This document shows positions 1 through 6,725 of a stretch of 39,199 bases of DNA, in pieces. The position numbers and the translations under genes were made by a program. The notes beneath the pieces are model-generated. The model had not been told where the DNA came from and made no database searches. It worked only from the letters and a program-made list of their open reading frames with translations. This DNA is from Vibrio ezurae NBRC 102218 (GTDB lineage: Bacteria > Pseudomonadota > Gammaproteobacteria > Enterobacterales > Vibrionaceae): NCBI RefSeq assembly GCF_000467185.1, contig NZ_BATM01000006.1:1-39199 (forward strand), in the 5' to 3' direction. Positions within the stretch are counted from its first letter, which is position 1. Every line of letters begins with the position of its first letter.

Positions 1-1
1 G

Positions 2-1432
2 ACCGGTATTCCAACCGGAGTTCATGCCAGTGATATATTGAGTGTCGCACAAGATGTGATAACCAAAAAAGGTACTACGGTTGCCACCATTCAAGCAGTG
101 GTTGATAAGCGAAATGCAATAATAAAGCTTCATGATACGACACCACAAGATAGTTATGGCTTAACGGTAGATGATTTCTCTAAGGCTGGTATTACTGGCG
201 TCACAATAGCGAACTTACAGATTGCCCAGAATTCAATAATGGATGTAGGAACTTCAATTTCTGATATACAGAATGATGTCGATAATCCACCGGTAACAAG
301 AGATGAATTAAAGACATTGATAAATGATTATGGTAATACATTATCAGCAAGCATTCTTACTAAGATAGAAAATGCGAACACCCGACATATTACAGATATG
401 TCTTGGATGTTCTATAGCGCATCCGAATTCAATGGAGATATATCTAGTTGGGATGTTAGCAACGTGAATGATATGTCCAATATGTTTTATGATGCATCTG
501 AATTCAATGGAGATATATCTAGTTGGGATGTAAGAAATGTAAATAATATGTCTAGTATGTTTAGTAGCTCAGCATTTAATCGAGACTTGTCCAGTTGGGA
601 TATTGGTAACGTAATAAATATGTCTGATATGTTTAGTAACGCAAAAGCATTCAATCAAGATTTATCTAACTGGAATGTCAGTCATGTTAGAGATATGTCT
701 GGTATGTTTAGTAGCTCAGTATTTAATCAAGACTTGTCCAGTTGGGATATTAGTAATGTAATAAATATGTCTGATATGTTTAGTAACGCAAAAGCATTCA
801 ATCAAGACTTATCTAATTGGGATGTTAGTCGTGTAAGAGATATGTCTGGTATGTTTGGTAACGCAAAAGCATTCAATCAAGACTTATCAAGTTGGGATGT
901 TAGTAGCGTGAGAAATATGTCTGGTATGTTTGGTAACGCAAAGGCATTTAATCAAGACTTGTCTACCTGGGATGTTAGTAGTGTGATAGATATGTCTGGT
1001 ATGTTCACCGATGCATCTGGATTCAATGGAGATATATCTAGTTGGGATGTTAGTAACGTGAAAAATATGTCTTATATGTTTTATGGTGCATCCATATTTA
1101 ATGGAGATATATCAAGTTGGGATGTTAGCAATGTAAAAAATATGTCTGGTATGTTCGAAGAGACAAAGAAATTCAATGCTGATATATCTAGTTGGAATGT
1201 TGGTAGAGTGACAGATATGTCTGATATGTTTTATTTTGCATTTGTATTCAATAGAAATATATCTAGCTGGGATGTTGGTAATGTAATAGATATGTCTGGT
1301 ATGTTTTTTAGTGCTTATAATTTCAATGTGGATATATCTCGGTGGGATGTTGGTAGTGTGGTAGATATGGAATGTATGCTTGAAAACGTTCCCCAATCTC
1401 TTTCTAGTTGGAATATTGTATGTAATCCATAA
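2..1432 (+). CDS. BspA-like DUF285-repeat surface protein, 5' end outside window
   Basis: The reading frame is open to the left edge, so the true start lies upstream; a TTG at 38 is only an internal possibility. The first 110 or so visible residues are a non-repetitive region with Ile/Val/Asn-rich segments such as DDFSKAGITGVTIANL. From about position 390 the protein is a run of 13 clear repeats of 24-25 aa plus a degenerate last one, with the pattern FNxDLSSWDVSNVxxMSxMF. This is the BspA-type leucine-rich-like repeat (DUF285, also called the Mycoplasma lipoprotein repeat). Such proteins are usually exported and bind host or surface ligands, but the export signal would be in the missing N-terminus. 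The protein ends abruptly after the repeats (SSWNIVCNP) with no visible C-terminal anchor or sorting domain. The family call is strong; the function is inferred only. Confidence 0.85.
   Translation, partial: TGIPTGVHASDILSVAQDVITKKGTTVATIQAVVDKRNAIIKLHDTTPQDSYGLTVDDFSKAGITGVTIANLQIAQNSIMDVGTSISDIQNDVDNPPVTRDELKTLINDYGNTLSASILTKIENANTRHITDMSWMFYSASEFNGDISSWDVSNVNDMSNMFYDASEFNGDISSWDVRNVNNMSSMFSSSAFNRDLSSWDIGNVINMSDMFSNAKAFNQDLSNWNVSHVRDMSGMFSSSVFNQDLSSWDISNVINMSDMFSNAKAFNQDLSNWDVSRVRDMSGMFGNAKAFNQDLSSWDVSSVRNMSGMFGNAKAFNQDLSTWDVSSVIDMSGMFTDASGFNGDISSWDVSNVKNMSYMFYGASIFNGDISSWDVSNVKNMSGMFEETKKFNADISSWNVGRVTDMSDMFYFAFVFNRNISSWDVGNVIDMSGMFFSAYNFNVDISRWDVGSVVDMECMLENVPQSLSSWNIVCNP
560..853 (+). 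repeat. Tandem 147-bp duplication of a two-repeat DUF285 module
   Basis: Two adjacent 49-residue blocks (560-706 and 707-853) are nearly identical. Both begin FSSS[AV]FN and run through DLSSWDI, NVINMSDMFSNAKAFNQDL and end at DMSGM. Each block holds one shortened 24-aa and one normal 25-aa repeat, which shows that a pair of repeats was duplicated as a unit. This is read directly from the sequence. Confidence 0.85.
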
Positions 1433-1992
1433 ATTCATACTTGAAAATCAGGGTGTATTGACTTTTTCTTGAACTATTTTTAATAGCATGATCACTATAT
1501 GGATAAGTTAATTATTTCCAGTATATAAAATAAGGGATTAATTTCTTATTTAATAAAATATATTTAATCGCATGTATCAGCACGTAATAATTTATTTCTT
1601 ATTTATCAAGTATATATGCAAATAGAATTGTTTTTTATTAAAAAAGATGAACCATCTTGTGGAAGGTGTGCAACTTTTATGTGGGTTTAGTTGATTATCA
1701 TTGAGTATGTGGCAGGAAATGCCATTTATATTACTAATATTTATAAAAAATAACTTTAATAAGTAAATTCCAAAAAGTAATGAAAAATGTAGTGTTTATA
1801 CAAAATAAAATATCGATGATATAGAGTATTTTATATTAAGAAAACCTTCATGGTGTCAATGACGAATCGTATAAAAATGACCACTGTGTGGCTAAGTCTC
1901 AATATGTTTATTATAAGTTAAAAATCAAGAAAATATTTGCAATATAAAACCAAGTAAATTTATACCAAAATGCATAGAAAGGTAAACAACAG
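1433..1992. other. AT-rich intergenic region, 560 bp
   Basis: The stretch is strongly AT-rich, with many runs of A and T and stops in all frames. I see no convincing gene, RNA or strong terminator hairpin. It must contain the promoter of the lipoprotein gene at 1993, but several AT-rich hexamers could serve as -10 boxes and I cannot choose between them. Confidence 0.5.
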
Positions 1993-3993
1993 GTGAAAAA
2001 TCTAATCATCATTTTAGTTTTGACGTCGCTAATTACTGCCTGTAATGATAGTGATTCTTCGGCTAAAAGTACTTCTCTTTCATCAGGCAACTCAACAGTA
2101 TCTGCGGCGACACCAATATTGGATTTAACGCCAGCAACTCAAGTAGAGCCCATGATAGATTTAACGTTGGCAACTCACACAGAGCCAATGACGGATTTGA
2201 CACTGGCGACTCATGTGGAGCCCATGACAAATTTAATGTTGGCAACTCATGTAGAGCCCATGACAAATTTAACATTGGCAACTCATGTAGAGCCTATGGC
2301 GGATTTGACGTTGGCGACTCATGTAGAGCCTATGACTAATTTGATACCAGCGACAACTACAACCCCTATATTTCCAATTAAAGAATATTCAATTCCTGAA
2401 CAAGTACAGGAAATATATGCCAATGGGGGCTCCAACACCTTTGCAATGTTAAAACACGATGGCTCAGTTGTAACTGTGGAATTCAAAGCAAACACTCAAC
2501 CTAGAGAAAGTACCATTTTCGAACGTAATGCGTTAGCTATTTACCCAACAAAGTCTGCGTTTGTAATTCTAGAACAGAATGGTTCAGTCTATTCAAGGGG
2601 ACAAGGAGATGTTGGGTATCCAATGTTTCGAGAATATGCTGGAATGAGTGGTATAGAAACAATGAATGCACTTAGGGTTAAAGATTCTGTAGCTATATCG
2701 ACTCATGGTGATAATGTCGCTGTTTTAAAACGAGATGGTGGGATAAAAGTTTGGGGTAATTTATGGGGGAATACTGGAAGTGATATAGTTGGTGACTATA
2801 AATCTGTAGATATAGGCGACTCTTCCGTTGGGTTATCAGTGAATGGTTCGGTAGCACAATTTAGAAGAGAATATTCTAATGGTAGGTGGACGAATTTTGA
2901 TTCTTCAATAAATCGAAATATTGTCGCATCAGCTAATAATGGACTGCTATATCTAGAGAGTGATGGTTCAGTATTTCGGGTAGTGCGAGAAGCTAATAGA
3001 TTACCTAAATTTGAAACTATTATTGATAGTGGTGCTATTGTTATTCAGAGTAATTTGATAGGAGCTATAGCTATTCTTAAAAGCAATGGGGCAGTTGTTA
3101 CTTTTGGAGATACTGATACTTTTGGCAGGAAATTATCCTCTTGGGCAGGACGTGTACGGACGAATTATGGAGGTGATAGTACTGCTGTTGCAGAGCAATT
3201 GAAGTCTGGTGTTCGTTATCTCTATCATACTGACAGTGCTTTTGCTGCTTTAAAAACAGATGGTTCCGTTGTTACTTGGGGATTAGATGGAGGGGATAGC
3301 TCTTCAGTCTCTAACTTATTGTCCAATGGTGTTATATCCATTTACTCGACAGCTCATGCATTTGCGGCACTAAAGGCTGATGGTTCTGTTGTTACATGGG
3401 GTGCACCAAGATCAGGTGGAGATAGCTCATTGGTAGCTTCCAACCTTACAGCTGATGTTAAAGCTATTTATTCTAATTCTGATGCATTCGCAGCTCTTAA
3501 AGAAGATGGTAGTGTTATAACGTGGGGGGAAAAAGAATCTGGAGGCAACTCTTACATGTTACATGAACAACTACATAATGTAATATCAATAACTGCCGGA
3601 TATCATACATTTGCTGCTATAAAAGCCGATGGGACTGTAATTATGTGGGGTGCAGATGGGCACAACGCTACTTATTATGTACCTAGGACAAAAGCTTATG
3701 CCTCAGATTTAAATAAGGATACTGATGGTGATGGACTAACAGACGCATTTGAAATGTCATTTTGTGATTTTTCTGTAATAGGTAATATTCAGCCATGTCT
3801 TGACCCAGGGAAATGGGATACTGATGGAGATGGTGTTTCAGACGGTAAAGAGTATAAGTTAGACCAAAACCCGCTTAATAAGGATAGTAATTTGATGAAT
3901 TCATCCCAGTACCTCGCACTTTTACCTGATGGTAACGATGGTGTTCAAGATATAGATCAAGATGGATATCCGGATGGTTGGCGTTTACATTAA
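1993..3993 (+). CDS. Lipoprotein with 12-aa tandem repeats, RCC1-like propeller repeats and calcium-binding DxDGDG motifs
   Basis: The GTG start gives a classic lipoprotein signal: a short basic start, a hydrophobic core and lipobox LITAC with Cys17. The residue after Cys is Asn, not Asp, which does not suggest inner-membrane retention. Residues 45-116 are six tandem 12-aa units (LTLATHVEPMTN type). From about residue 140 to 560 there are about ten RCC1/ATS1-like units with the core FAALKxDGSVVTWG, spaced irregularly; they probably fold as a beta-propeller. The C-terminus has DTDGDGLTDAFE (about 577), DTDGDGVSDGKE (about 610) and DIDQDGYPDGW (last residues), which are thrombospondin type 3/EF-like calcium loops. 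A purine-rich AGAAAGG lies about 10 bp before the GTG. The protein is likely surface or periplasmic and may take part in adhesion or binding; its ligand is unknown. It stands alone, with an IS remnant directly downstream. Confidence 0.85.
   Translation: MKNLIIILVLTSLITACNDSDSSAKSTSLSSGNSTVSAATPILDLTPATQVEPMIDLTLATHTEPMTDLTLATHVEPMTNLMLATHVEPMTNLTLATHVEPMADLTLATHVEPMTNLIPATTTTPIFPIKEYSIPEQVQEIYANGGSNTFAMLKHDGSVVTVEFKANTQPRESTIFERNALAIYPTKSAFVILEQNGSVYSRGQGDVGYPMFREYAGMSGIETMNALRVKDSVAISTHGDNVAVLKRDGGIKVWGNLWGNTGSDIVGDYKSVDIGDSSVGLSVNGSVAQFRREYSNGRWTNFDSSINRNIVASANNGLLYLESDGSVFRVVREANRLPKFETIIDSGAIVIQSNLIGAIAILKSNGAVVTFGDTDTFGRKLSSWAGRVRTNYGGDSTAVAEQLKSGVRYLYHTDSAFAALKTDGSVVTWGLDGGDSSSVSNLLSNGVISIYSTAHAFAALKADGSVVTWGAPRSGGDSSLVASNLTADVKAIYSNSDAFAALKEDGSVITWGEKESGGNSYMLHEQLHNVISITAGYHTFAAIKADGTVIMWGADGHNATYYVPRTKAYASDLNKDTDGDGLTDAFEMSFCDFSVIGNIQPCLDPGKWDTDGDGVSDGKEYKLDQNPLNKDSNLMNSSQYLALLPDGNDGVQDIDQDGYPDGWRLH
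2125..2340 (+). repeat. Six tandem 36-bp units (12 aa each) in the lipoprotein
   Basis: The six units read LTPATQVEPMID, LTLATHTEPMTD, LTLATHVEPMTN, LMLATHVEPMTN, LTLATHVEPMAD and LTLATHVEPMTN; a degenerate seventh (LIPATTTTP) follows. The inner four units are almost identical at DNA level, which suggests recent expansion. They lie between the lipid anchor and the RCC1-like part, so they probably act as a spacer or stalk. Confidence 0.9.
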
Positions 3994-4018
3994 TGATGTA
4001 AACTGCTCCGAGTTTGAC

Positions 4019-4370
4019 GAGGCTGTCCTAAATTCTGTGTAATTGCCTAAACTAAGCCTTAAAGGCTAAGGATAGGCAATATGAATAAGAAAGAACTTGA
4101 AGCTTTTGCTAAAAGCAGCTAAAGGAATTAAAACTCCTGAAGACTTAACTGAGTTCAGCCAAATGCTGAAGAAAATCACGGTTGAGGCTGCTCTCAATGC
4201 AGAGATGGATGTGCACCTTGGCTACGAAAAACATCAGCCCTCTAAGTTTAATATTTACCGCAATGGCAAGAGCAGTAAACGCGTAAAAACCGAAGATGGA
4301 GAGTTTGAACTCAATACTCCTCGGGATCGCCTTGGCTCGTTTGAACCTAAACTGGTCAAAAAACACCAAT
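4019..4370 (+). mobile_element. Truncated IS256-family insertion sequence (left end)
   Basis: The segment opens with GAGGCTGTCCTAAATTCTGT at 4019, which looks like the terminal inverted repeat of an IS256-type element, about 60 bp before the transposase ATG. The element stops at about 4370, where homology to the transposase ends after LVKKHQ; the right end and catalytic part are missing. It lies 25 bp after the stop of the lipoprotein gene. Confidence 0.7.
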
Positions 4371-4375
4371 TGTAA
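4081..4375 (+). pseudogene. IS256-family transposase, frameshifted and C-terminally truncated
   Basis: Translation from ATG 4081 gives MNKKELEAFAKSS and then a stop. The reading continues in the next frame as AAKGIKTPEDLTEFSQMLKK, EAALNAEMDVHLGYEKH and NTPRDRLGSFEPKLVKKHQ, the N-terminal domain of IS256 transposases. The break falls in the AAAA run at about 4110-4113, where one extra A explains the shift. Only about 100 of the usual roughly 400 residues remain, and the DDE catalytic domain is absent. The copy cannot encode an active transposase. Confidence 0.85.
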
Positions 4376-4470
4376 CCACCCCCTAAAATAGGTGTATTCC
4401 GATTTAGAGTTCTTCCGTTTAACCATTGCTCATCTGGATCTGTTGCAGAGGTTTCCATCTCACTCAAATT
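4371..4470. mobile_element. Possible end of a second insertion element (remnant)
   Basis: Immediately where the IS256 homology stops, the sequence reads TGTAACCACCCCCTAAAATA, which resembles the TG-starting, C-run-bearing ends of IS3-family elements. No transposase frame can be recognised in the next 100 bp on either strand. It may be a relic of the element that truncated the IS256 copy. This is speculative. Confidence 0.25.
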
Positions 4471-4617
4471 ATTTTAATGAAGAAATAGACAAGCTTAATA
4501 ACTAAATCTCACTGATAGAGTACCAGTACTTGGTTTTGAACAAATTCATAAAGACATAGCAATGCTAATCTAACCTCTGCGTGATAGAGGAACCGTGTTC
4601 TTCGCTATCTTTATTTA

Positions 4618-5144
4618 CTATGAGCTCGTGATACTGAGCTTTTTAACCATCTTAAGTGATGAGTGCTTGAATATTGCAGAAGAAACTTCTTTTGGGAGAT
4701 CTTCTGGAAGCCTAGCCTGTAAACGGCTAATCGCTTCAGGAAGTTCAGTCTGCATGTCACCTAAAATTTTCTTCTTTAATCATACCAAGCGGAATATCAT
4801 AATTATGAGCGGCTAAGATTTTCTCTAGTCTTTCCTCGCTTAGGTATTCATACGAGAGTTCGTGATTCACGTATGGCTGCTCTGGTGTGAGCAGGGCAAT
4901 TGAACCAACGCTATCTTTACCGATCTCTTTCAGTAGATCGAATGGTTGGTTGGAATTGGTTTGATAGCGAGCAATGACTCGATTACGTATTGCAATGTTG
5001 TCGGGTAGCAAGTTGTCGAAGTGGTTGGTAACCGCATCAGAGGTGATCACAGGTAACTGCAATTTAAGTGATAAAGATAATGGGCAAGCTTTATCGTTGT
5101 TTAGCCAAGAGTTCTCCATTCATGTAAGCATTAAGTTGCTGCAT
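4618..5144 (-). pseudogene. hipA: hipA toxin kinase remnant with two out-of-frame internal deletions
   Basis: Three collinear pieces of HipA lie in three different reading contexts. The ATG at 5144 overlaps the hipB stop (TAATG) and gives MQQLNAYMNGE, the HipA N-terminus. After a first deletion near 5112 the frame changes and gives SWLNNDKACPLSLSLKLQLP, SDAVTNHFDNLLPDN, QPFDLLKEIGKDSVGS and DIPLGMIKEEN, the HipA N-terminal domain. After a second deletion near 4763-4777 the frame changes again and gives KILGDMQTELPEAISRLQAR through VKKLSITSS, the HipA C-terminus, ending at a TAG at 4618. The remnant is 527 bp against about 1.3 kb for a full hipA, so roughly 800 bp is gone, including the ATP-binding and catalytic core. 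No active toxin kinase can be made. Confidence 0.85.
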
Positions 5145-5383
5145 TACCAGTCTTCCTCATCGACAATTTTGTTCTCAGCTCTTGCTTCTACTTTTACCGT
5201 TAGGTCTAAGGCTTGAACGATTTTGAACATAGTTGCGATGGTTGCTTTTTCAGGCTTATTTTCAAAGTTTGAAATAGTTGCCTGTTTTATGCCGACTCTT
5301 TTCGCTACCTCAGACTGAGTCCATCCGTTTTTTTGACGAATTAGTAGTAGAACATTGGTTAATTGTTGCGGGCTATAAATCAC
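5144..5383 (-). CDS. hipB: HipB-type antitoxin / Cro-CI helix-turn-helix repressor
   Basis: This 79-aa protein carries an HTH (about residues 19-55: GWTQSEVAKRVGIKQATISN then FENKPEKATIATMFKIVQAL) and ends with a short acidic tail (EEDW). Length and layout match HipB, the DNA-binding antitoxin that neutralises HipA and represses the hipBA operon. The start is GTG at 5383, with AGGAG (plus-strand CTCCT, 5393-5397) nine bases upstream. The stop overlaps the hipA start by one base, as in a coupled operon. The reading frame is intact although its partner hipA is destroyed, and the operators upstream are also preserved. It could still act as a stand-alone repressor; that is inference. Confidence 0.85.
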   Translation of the reverse strand: MIYSPQQLTNVLLLIRQKNGWTQSEVAKRVGIKQATISNFENKPEKATIATMFKIVQALDLTVKVEARAENKIVDEEDW

Positions 5384-5409
5384 AGATACTCACTCCTCAC
5401 TGCTTGTTA

Positions 5410-5511
5410 TATACCTACAAGAGGATAAAAGAGTCGCTATCCTTTAGTGGGTATATGGATAGCATTATACCTTATAAAGGATAAAGCAATCTTTATACCC
5501 TAATAAGGATA
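5410..5511. promoter_or_regulatory. Array of four HipB-type operators with exact 28-bp period
   Basis: Four 18-bp sites of the form TATMC-N8-GKATA lie at 5410-5427, 5438-5455, 5466-5483 and 5494-5511. Three read TATAC-N8-GGATA and one (second) reads TATCC-N8-GTATA. They closely match TATCC-N8-GGATA, the known operator of E. coli HipB, which also has four copies before hipB. Start-to-start spacing is 28 bp each time. The array begins 27 bp upstream of the hipB start codon, so it should cover its promoter and provide autoregulation. Confidence 0.8.
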
Positions 5512-5562
5512 ATCTTGTGGTGGAGGAAATTCCTACATGTGGGAATCTGCAGTTTTCACTTT

Positions 5563-5598
5563 AGTGGTCAAGTAAGTGGTCAAGTAAGTGGTCAAGTA
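5563..5598 (+). repeat. Three perfect tandem copies of a 12-bp repeat
   Basis: The unit AGTGGTCAAGTA occurs three times head to tail with no mismatch and is flanked by near-matching bases. It is non-coding, between the HipB operators and the lectin gene. It could be an iteron-like protein-binding site or simple slippage; nothing else supports a role. Confidence 0.75.
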
Positions 5599-5655
5599 AA
5601 AGTGAGGTTTGGTGCTACTTGATGAACCCTATTTATGTGCATATGTAACTGAGAG

Positions 5656-5684
5656 TGCCTAGAGCATTTCGGGTTCTAGGCACA
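5656..5684. terminator. 9-bp hairpin after the lectin-like gene
   Basis: GTGCCTAGA (5656-5664) pairs perfectly with TCTAGGCAC (5676-5684) across an 11-base loop, 13 bp past the lectin-like gene stop. On the minus strand there is no clear U-tract after it, so it is only a weak candidate terminator; on the plus strand it is followed by ATATTTTC. Confidence 0.45.
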
Positions 5685-5697
5685 TATTTTCGCTTCC

Positions 5698-6258
5698 CTA
5701 ACTCGCCACAACATCCCACTGTTTCAACGAATCTTCAGTTTTATCACACTCAGTTAGATTTAGAGTACGTTTAACCCAAGGGCCGGCTTTAATGGTTTTA
5801 GTGTCGATAGATAGACAGCGGTTTTGGTCCACATCCAATCGGATGGTTTTGTCTTCTTTATTGTAATCAAACTTTTGGTGCGGGTGGTCGCTACATTCTA
5901 GTAGTGCAAATTCAGATTTTCCCGTTGCCAGTAGTACTTGCATGCATTGGTTTTCGTAAGCGTATGAACGGATTTGTTTGGTTTTAGTGTCGTATTCAAA
6001 TCGTGCGTCGTTGCTTGAGTTGTTTCTTGGTGCATCTTTATCTTTTGAAGGTGGCTTACACGTGTGCGTATGCATCAGTTCTGAGTAGCCGCGGCCGTAG
6101 GTATCAAGACAGAAACCGTAACCGTTAGGCTCATCTAAATTTTTACTCAGTGAAATGTAAGGTGCTTGTGTTGGGATATTGAGTTCGATAGCTGAAGCAT
6201 TCCCAGCAAAGAACACGAATAGAGATAAAGCTGAAACTTTTAAAATGGAAGTATTCAT
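5698..6258 (-). CDS. Secreted ricin B-type (beta-trefoil) lectin-like protein
   Basis: This 186-aa protein has a Sec signal peptide (about residues 1-23, cleavage after NASA). The mature part has the rhythm of a ricin-type beta-trefoil: YGFCLDTYG, then CMQVLL..LLECSDHPHQKFDY, then NRCLSID..LNLTECD and a closing QWDV. The paired cysteines in CLD/C-type loops and the QxF/QWD positions match the usual QxW repeats. It probably binds carbohydrate outside the cell or in the periplasm; no catalytic domain is attached. The start ATG at 6258 is preceded by a good AAGGGGA ribosome site at normal spacing. It is transcribed divergently from the iron transporter operon, 457 bp away. The ligand is unknown. 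Confidence 0.75.
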   Translation of the reverse strand: MNTSILKVSALSLFVFFAGNASAIELNIPTQAPYISLSKNLDEPNGYGFCLDTYGRGYSELMHTHTCKPPSKDKDAPRNNSSNDARFEYDTKTKQIRSYAYENQCMQVLLATGKSEFALLECSDHPHQKFDYNKEDKTIRLDVDQNRCLSIDTKTIKAGPWVKRTLNLTECDKTEDSLKQWDVVAS

Positions 6259-6715
6259 ATATTTCCCCTTAGATACGGTGATATAGGTCGCTATGAAAAT
6301 GGGTGAATAAATAGCGTATGAGCGCTATCAAAATGAGAGTGTTACGCAATTCTATTTGCAATTAGATTTCGCAACGGTAGCAGAATTTCTATAGCGGTCT
6401 ACTCAATCGTGCATTCGCTTTATTGTTGTATGAGTACCAACACAAATTTACATTTCTTTATCTAATAGGTGCTATCGCAGGGTGCAACTATTGAGCATAT
6501 TGTGATATGCAACACTTTATGAGTGAGCAGTTACTTCTATTTTAGAGAACGCTATATAAAACATATATTTATAGATACTAATCTTTAGAGCTCTTCTTTT
6601 TAGCCGAGACCGATAACTTAAGTTTAAAAATTGATCGGCATCACGGGGTTACATTTCGTTGCAAATTAATTGAAAGTGATTATCATTTCCAGATTAACCC
6701 GTAAGACGAATGTAA
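6259..6715. other. Divergent intergenic region with promoters for lectin and iron operon
   Basis: This 457-bp AT-rich region separates the divergent lectin gene and iron transporter operon. The right end carries Fur-box-like sites. The rest shows no gene, and I could not identify a specific structured element in it. Confidence 0.5.
6671..6685. promoter_or_regulatory. Fur-box-like site upstream of the iron transporter operon
   Basis: TGAAAGTGATTATCA matches the 7-1-7 Fur consensus (TGATAAT-n-ATTATCA) at 12 of 14 positions, including the whole right half. It overlaps a plausible -35 (TTGAAA, 6670-6675), a position suited to iron-dependent repression. Confidence 0.65.
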
Positions 6716-6725
6716 ATGATTATGA
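6711..6725. promoter_or_regulatory. Second Fur-box-like site overlapping the start codon
   Basis: TGTAAATGATTATGA matches the 7-1-7 Fur consensus at 11 of 14 positions and covers the ATG at 6716. With the site at 6671 it could give cooperative repression. Its overlap with coding sequence makes chance similarity more possible. Confidence 0.45.

Noticed and set aside
1112..1438. Minus-strand frame of 108 codons opposite the BspA-like repeats
   Set aside because: Its repeats (YITNIPARYI) are the antisense image of the DUF285 repeats; no independent signal of coding.
4595..4816. Plus-strand frame of 73 codons opposite the hipA remnant
   Set aside because: It lies antisense to recognisable HipA C-terminal sequence and has no family likeness.
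5410..5598. Regular short repeats that might look like a CRISPR array
   Set aside because: The 28-bp period comes from 18-bp palindromic operators with no unique spacers of CRISPR size, and no cas gene is near.
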